A DNA stretch of 8,994 nt from Aquimarina sp. GTDB taxonomy: Bacteria; Bacteroidota; Bacteroidia; Flavobacteriales; Flavobacteriaceae. The stretch lies in contig NZVW01000172.1 of assembly GCA_002697475.1 (NCBI GenBank), positions 1 to 8,994 of the forward strand, in the 5' to 3' direction. The notes beneath the pieces were generated by a model. It was not told the DNA's origin. It worked only from the letters and a program-made list of their open reading frames with translations, and searched no databases. Below, one piece after another: positions 5,689 to 8,994 of this stretch (position 1 is its first letter; each line of letters begins with the position of its first letter). The translations under genes were made by a program, and so were the position numbers.

Positions 5689-5986
5689 ATGGAAAAGCAT
5701 TGGACATTATCTGATCAGGAATTTGAAGAACAACTCATTACGCCCCTGTGATTATAAAGAATTTCCTCCTTCAAGATTTAGGTTTATTATGGATTTAAAA
5801 TCAGATAATACTTGTGAGTATTTAGATTTATCCCCGAATGACGGACATCAAATGACATCCGGATATTGGTCGTTTGATCATCAACGCAAAACAGTTTCCA
5901 TATTTGATAAAAATAAAATTGAAGTAAAAAAAATTACGATAAAAGAAATTCAAAAGGACATCTTAGTAGTAGAAAACATACTTTAA
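5689..5986 (+). pseudogene. Small uncharacterised protein gene interrupted by a +1 frameshift
   Basis: The ATG at 5689 opens a frame beginning Met-Glu-Lys-His-Trp-Thr-Leu-Ser-Asp-Gln-Glu-Phe-Glu-Glu that stops at TGA 5749 after 20 codons. The +1 frame then carries a coherent protein to 5986, containing Phe-Pro-Pro-Ser-Arg-Phe-Arg-Phe, Ser-Pro-Asn-Asp-Gly and Gly-Tyr-Trp-Ser-Phe. Removing one C from the C4 run at 5743-5746 joins them into 98 residues reading ...Ile-Thr-Pro-Cys-Asp-Tyr-Lys-Glu. The pattern Phe-Pro-x-Ser-Arg...Asp-Gly...Gly-x-Trp resembles small beta-rich flavobacterial hypothetical proteins of unknown function (from memory, not searched). No signal peptide or membrane segment is present. 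If the break is real, a TTG at 5723 could start a shortened 87-residue product. The esterase gene begins 45 nt downstream. Confidence 0.6.
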
Positions 5987-6031
5987 TCCAATCTGTAGTT
6001 ACAAATCATTTTTAAAAAGAAATACCTGCAC

Positions 6032-7624
6032 ATGAACTCACCTAAAATTATATTTATTTTCAACCTGATGGCCTTTTGTTTTTCAACGGTAGCGCAGACT
6101 CAAAATGAAAATGACAAAATCATATTAACTCCAGGGATAAATCTAAATAAAGAGATATCCATATCTGAAAAGCATGTGTATTCAATAGCGTTAGAAAATG
6201 GAATGGCGGTAATTGGTAATGTAATTCAACTGGGAATTGATCTTACAGTTGACATTTATAACCCTCAAGGCTTTTTGATCAAGCAAATAGATGGTCCTAA
6301 TGGTATTAAAGGTGATGAAATTATAGATTTCACTTCAAGCAGCTCTGGTAATTACAATTTCGTAATTCATACTTCTGAAGATGATATCGAAAAAGGAGAA
6401 TACGTTTTAAAAATAGATAAAGTTCTAAGCCTCTCTGAAAACACCAAACGAATAACAAAAAATGAACTTCCTACCCAAACCCTTTATAAACTATGGGAGT
6501 CCTCGCTGACAGATAAGGATGTGATCAATAAATTCATTACTCAGCATACAGAAAAACACATCATTGAACCCATCGAAGGTGATGCAGATCATATGCTTAT
6601 CACCTATTTTTGCATTCCTGATAAAAATACTGAGTATGTTATGCTTAGTGGTGGACCTGATTTTTTGGGTTTACGTTTTCAAAGATTACCTAATACAGAA
6701 CTTTTTTTCGTAACACAAAGAGTTCCTAAAGACGCCAGGTTTAACTATGGGTTTAATTACTTTAATCTTGATAAGGCCGGCCCTGAAAATGAAATTTTAT
6801 CAAGATCTGTACAACATGCCTACGATGGAATTGTTGAGATGCCAGATGCACCTAAGCAATCCTATATTAATGTAAGAAAAGAGGTTGAAAAAGGATTACT
6901 TTTACCTACTTCGATAAAAAGTCAAATTTTAGAAGAAGAGCGTAAGATAACAGTGCACACTCCTGCAAATTATGACCCAAAGAGGCCACATAATCTTCTT
7001 ATAATTTTTGATGGAGAAGCCTATGGTGCAAGACCTAATAGAAGAGCTAGAATTCCTGCTCCGGTAATTATGGACAATCTAATAGCAGACCATAAAATAC
7101 CTCCGACCATAACCATTTTGGTATGGTCAATGGGAAAAAGAAGTAAAGACCTAATTAGTGATAAGTTTGCTGATTTTATAGCAAAAGAGCTTATCCCCTG
7201 GGCACGTAGTCACTATAAAATTAATTCAGGATCTGACAAGGTCATATTAGGTGGTTCCAGTCGTGGAGGTTTTGCAGCAAGTTATATTGCATTAAAGCAT
7301 TCTGATGTTATTGGTAATGTGCTTTCTCAATCCGGATCATACTGGATAAAAGCTACAGAAGACGAAAATCATTGGATATACCCTACTGAGAATGGTAAAC
7401 TAATTGATGCTTATAAAAAAAGTAAAAAATTACCTATTCATTTCTATATGGATGTAGGACTATATGATGCAGGTGCTTCTATGCTGGGTATGAATAGACA
7501 ATTCAGAGATATTTTAGAATTAAAGGGGTATCAGGTAGACTATCAGGAGTTCAATGGTGGTCACAGTTATGTAAATTGGAGAGGTACTTTATCAGATGGA
7601 TTGATTTCACTTATAGGAATTTAA
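6032..7624 (+). CDS. Secreted three-domain esterase, Fes/enterochelin-esterase-like
   Basis: A 530-residue exported protein. A Sec signal peptide covers residues 1-21 (hydrophobic core 6-19, cleavage near Thr-Val-Ala|Gln). Residues about 35-128 resemble a bacterial pre-peptidase C-terminal (PPC-like) beta-sandwich. Residues about 175-245 resemble the N-terminal beta domain of enterochelin esterase-type enzymes. The alpha/beta hydrolase domain follows from about 300, with nucleophile Ser410 in Gly-Gly-Ser-Ser-Arg-Gly-Gly (407-413), His511 in Gly-Gly-His-Ser-Tyr, and the acid probably Asp474 or Asp479. The fold is that of Fes/esterase D enzymes, which cleave ester bonds in siderophores, carbohydrate esters or other substrates. 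No siderophore genes are nearby, so the substrate is open. It sits 45 nt after the small gene and 25 nt before the transporter gene, consistent with one transcript. Confidence 0.9.
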   Translation: MNSPKIIFIFNLMAFCFSTVAQTQNENDKIILTPGINLNKEISISEKHVYSIALENGMAVIGNVIQLGIDLTVDIYNPQGFLIKQIDGPNGIKGDEIIDFTSSSSGNYNFVIHTSEDDIEKGEYVLKIDKVLSLSENTKRITKNELPTQTLYKLWESSLTDKDVINKFITQHTEKHIIEPIEGDADHMLITYFCIPDKNTEYVMLSGGPDFLGLRFQRLPNTELFFVTQRVPKDARFNYGFNYFNLDKAGPENEILSRSVQHAYDGIVEMPDAPKQSYINVRKEVEKGLLLPTSIKSQILEEERKITVHTPANYDPKRPHNLLIIFDGEAYGARPNRRARIPAPVIMDNLIADHKIPPTITILVWSMGKRSKDLISDKFADFIAKELIPWARSHYKINSGSDKVILGGSSRGGFAASYIALKHSDVIGNVLSQSGSYWIKATEDENHWIYPTENGKLIDAYKKSKKLPIHFYMDVGLYDAGASMLGMNRQFRDILELKGYQVDYQEFNGGHSYVNWRGTLSDGLISLIGI

Positions 7625-7649
7625 ATTAAAATTCTACAAATGATTAGTT

Positions 7650-8378
7650 ATGGGTAAGATCAGCTACATATTTCTTCTTCTGGCGTTAATAGCAGAAATT
7701 ATAGGAACTATAGGCGGTTTTGGTTCTTCAGTATTTTTTGTACCCATAGCGAACTTCTATTTTGATTTTAATTCAGTATTAGGTTTAACAGCTTTATTTC
7801 ATTTATCCAGTAACCTCAGTAAAATATTTTTATTTAAAAAGGGACTTGACAAAAAACTACTTATCTACATAGGTATTCCATCAATCGCTTTTGTTATTCT
7901 TGGTGGTTTATTAACTAAATACGCTAATAACTATATTTTAGAAATTGTACTTGGCCTCTTTCTTATTAGCTTAAGTTCTCTATTTCTGATTAAAAAAAAT
8001 CTCGTTATAAAACCCAACAAAACAAATGCGGTAACAGGAGGTGTATTATCGGGTTTTTCTGCCGGGCTTTTAGGTACCGGTGGTGCTATACGAGGACTAA
8101 CTATGGCTGCGTTTAATCTAGAGAAAACCGTCTTCATTGCTACATCTGCAGTAATCGATTTTATGATTGATTTTACACGAACATTTGTGTACTATCAAAA
8201 TGGTTATATCCATGATCATGACTTAATATATGTTCCTTTTTTATTCGTCATCGGATTAACGGGAACTTTTATAGGGAAAAAAATTCTGGCCTATATCCCT
8301 CAGGAAAGATTTAAAAAGATATCATTATTTTTAATATTGACTATCGGAATAATTACATTGGTTAATATTATACTTTAA
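7650..8378 (+). CDS. TSUP family (sulfite exporter TauE/SafE) membrane transporter
   Basis: A 242-residue, very hydrophobic protein with about seven or eight membrane segments (roughly 4-30, 40-62, 70-90, 94-115, 127-152, 160-181, 191-210 and 223-242). It shows the internal duplication of the TauE/SafE (TSUP) family: a Gly-rich segment in each half, Gly-Thr-Ile-Gly-Gly-Phe-Gly (19-25) and Leu-Leu-Gly-Thr-Gly-Gly-Ala (140-146). Length is typical. Known family members move sulfite, sulfoacetate or related organosulfur anions across the inner membrane; no sulfur genes lie in this window, so the substrate is unknown. The start at 7650 is chosen because it gives a complete first membrane segment; an ATG at 7640 is out of frame and stops after five codons. 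It is 25 nt behind the esterase gene and 11 nt ahead of the DinB-like gene. Confidence 0.88.
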   Translation: MGKISYIFLLLALIAEIIGTIGGFGSSVFFVPIANFYFDFNSVLGLTALFHLSSNLSKIFLFKKGLDKKLLIYIGIPSIAFVILGGLLTKYANNYILEIVLGLFLISLSSLFLIKKNLVIKPNKTNAVTGGVLSGFSAGLLGTGGAIRGLTMAAFNLEKTVFIATSAVIDFMIDFTRTFVYYQNGYIHDHDLIYVPFLFVIGLTGTFIGKKILAYIPQERFKKISLFLILTIGIITLVNIIL

Positions 8379-8389
8379 AACTTAAAAAC

Positions 8390-8860
8390 ATGTCAATCTC
8401 TGAAGAACTGTCAAAAAACTTTAAAGAGGCTTTACTACATGGTAATTGGATTTGTACAAATCTAAATGATCAACTTAAAGATATATCCTGGCAGCAGGCA
8501 GTAATGCAGGTGTATCAGTTAAATTCTATTGCTTTATTAACTTTTCATATCAATTATTACATTAATGGTTTGGCTCAAGTTTTTGAAGGAGGTCCACTGG
8601 ATATAAAAGATAAATACAGTTTTGAAATGAACCCCATAACCTCAGAAGAAGAATGGACTAGCTTAAAAAAACAAAGTAACGATAACACTTTAAGATTTGC
8701 AGATTTGATTAAAAATCTATCTGATAAAGAATTATATGAACCCTTTTTAGATCCAAAATATGGTACTAACTTTAGGAATATATCCGGTATCCTAAATCAC
8801 AGTTTTTATCATCTGGGTCAAATTGCTATACTAAAAAAAATAACCTCCGCAGAAATTTAA
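8390..8860 (+). CDS. DinB-fold protein
   Basis: A 156-residue, largely helical protein matching the DinB/YfiT four-helix-bundle superfamily. The family's metal-binding positions are represented by His53 (Leu-Leu-Thr-Phe-His-Ile-Asn-Tyr-Tyr), His137 and His141 (Asn-His-Ser-Phe-Tyr-His-Leu-Gly-Gln-Ile). The final His-x-x-x-His-x-Gly-Gln-Ile is the most characteristic signature. The name DinB comes from damage-inducible Bacillus proteins unrelated to DNA polymerase IV. Some relatives are thiol-dependent transferases, but the role of most is unknown. Length is normal and no signal peptide is present, so it is cytosolic. The start lies 11 nt after the transporter stop. Its stop codon overlaps the stop of the convergent gene at the right edge. 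Confidence 0.85.
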   Translation: MSISEELSKNFKEALLHGNWICTNLNDQLKDISWQQAVMQVYQLNSIALLTFHINYYINGLAQVFEGGPLDIKDKYSFEMNPITSEEEWTSLKKQSNDNTLRFADLIKNLSDKELYEPFLDPKYGTNFRNISGILNHSFYHLGQIAILKKITSAEI

Positions 8861-8994
8861 GTCTTTACCAAATAAGATTTATCACTGTCTGTAACTAATG
8901 GGTCAGATAAAGCTTTGTCCAATAAATGATCAAAGTCACCTGTTCGATTATGGAACATTAGCTGACATAATTCTTTTATAGTAACTCCATTTAC
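8857..8994 (-). CDS. C-terminal fragment of an unrecognised protein (truncated by window edge)
   Basis: On the minus strand a frame runs uninterrupted from the window edge for 45 codons to a TAA at 8859-8857. It includes Gly-Val-Thr-Ile-Lys-Glu-Leu-Cys-Gln-Leu-Met-Phe and, later, Asp-Phe-Asp-His-Leu-Leu-Asp-Lys-Ala-Leu. Codon choice and the amphipathic pattern look coding, and no reading frame on the plus strand competes here. The fragment is too short for me to name a family. Its stop (TTA on the plus strand) shares two bases with the DinB-like gene stop, so the two genes converge without any spacer. Confidence 0.65.
   Translation of the reverse strand, partial: VNGVTIKELCQLMFHNRTGDFDHLLDKALSDPLVTDSDKSYLVKT

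Noticed and set aside
7640..7657. Five-codon ATG frame just before the transporter gene, and a similar one overlapping the rpsU start
   Set aside because: Both are very short and out of frame, as expected by chance in AT-rich leaders; there is no sign of a conserved leader peptide.
7931..8137. Minus-strand 68-codon frame inside the TSUP transporter gene
   Set aside because: It is opposite conserved membrane segments of the transporter and has no motif of its own.

Overview
The window looks like a stretch of a Bacteroidota chromosome, most likely from a marine or soil flavobacterium. The DNA is AT-rich. Genes are usually preceded by A/T-rich leaders rather than a Shine-Dalgarno sequence. There is a short bS21 gene of the Bacteroidota type, and the exported proteins and a lipoprotein carry flavobacterial-style signals (cleavage at Ala-Gln; Ser-Ser-Cys-Lys-Asn-Asn). 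No tRNA, rRNA, CRISPR array, insertion sequence, phage gene or origin was found, and no promoter matched the Bacteroidota TTTG/TAnnTTTG consensus well enough to annotate.

Layout. Bases 2-544 hold the 3' part of a CPBP intramembrane protease gene running in from the left edge. Then come a PhnB-like VOC protein (720-1163) and a RidA-fold lipoprotein (1213-1719) on the plus strand. They converge on rpsU, ribosomal protein bS21 (1902-2102, minus). A 294-nt divergent spacer separates rpsU from a two-gene plus-strand unit: a secreted S15 / X-Pro dipeptidyl-peptidase-like serine peptidase (2397-4232) and, 10 nt later, a 2-oxoglutarate-dependent aspartyl/asparaginyl beta-hydroxylase (4243-4832) broken by one base at a T6 run. 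A SAM-dependent methyltransferase (4868-5524, minus) converges on it. A divergent spacer with two good inverted repeats leads to a second plus-strand run with short gaps: a small uncharacterised gene with its own +1 frameshift (5689-5986), a secreted three-domain Fes-like esterase (6032-7624), a TSUP/TauE-SafE membrane transporter (7650-8378) and a DinB-fold protein (8390-8860). The C-terminus of an unrecognised minus-strand protein fills the right edge (8857-8994).

How the genes relate. Most look like independent accessory or housekeeping genes, not parts of one pathway. The clearest functional unit is the peptidase-hydroxylase pair. The most interesting sequence signal is inside the hydroxylase: the break falls exactly on T TTT TTA, a canonical -1 slippery heptamer in the correct phase, and a -1 slip restores a 196-residue protein of normal length with an intact HxD...H iron site. 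A sequencing error or real single-base mutation in the homopolymer explains this more simply, especially as a second homopolymer frameshift (C4) occurs about 1.2 kb away. I found no convincing new multi-gene system.
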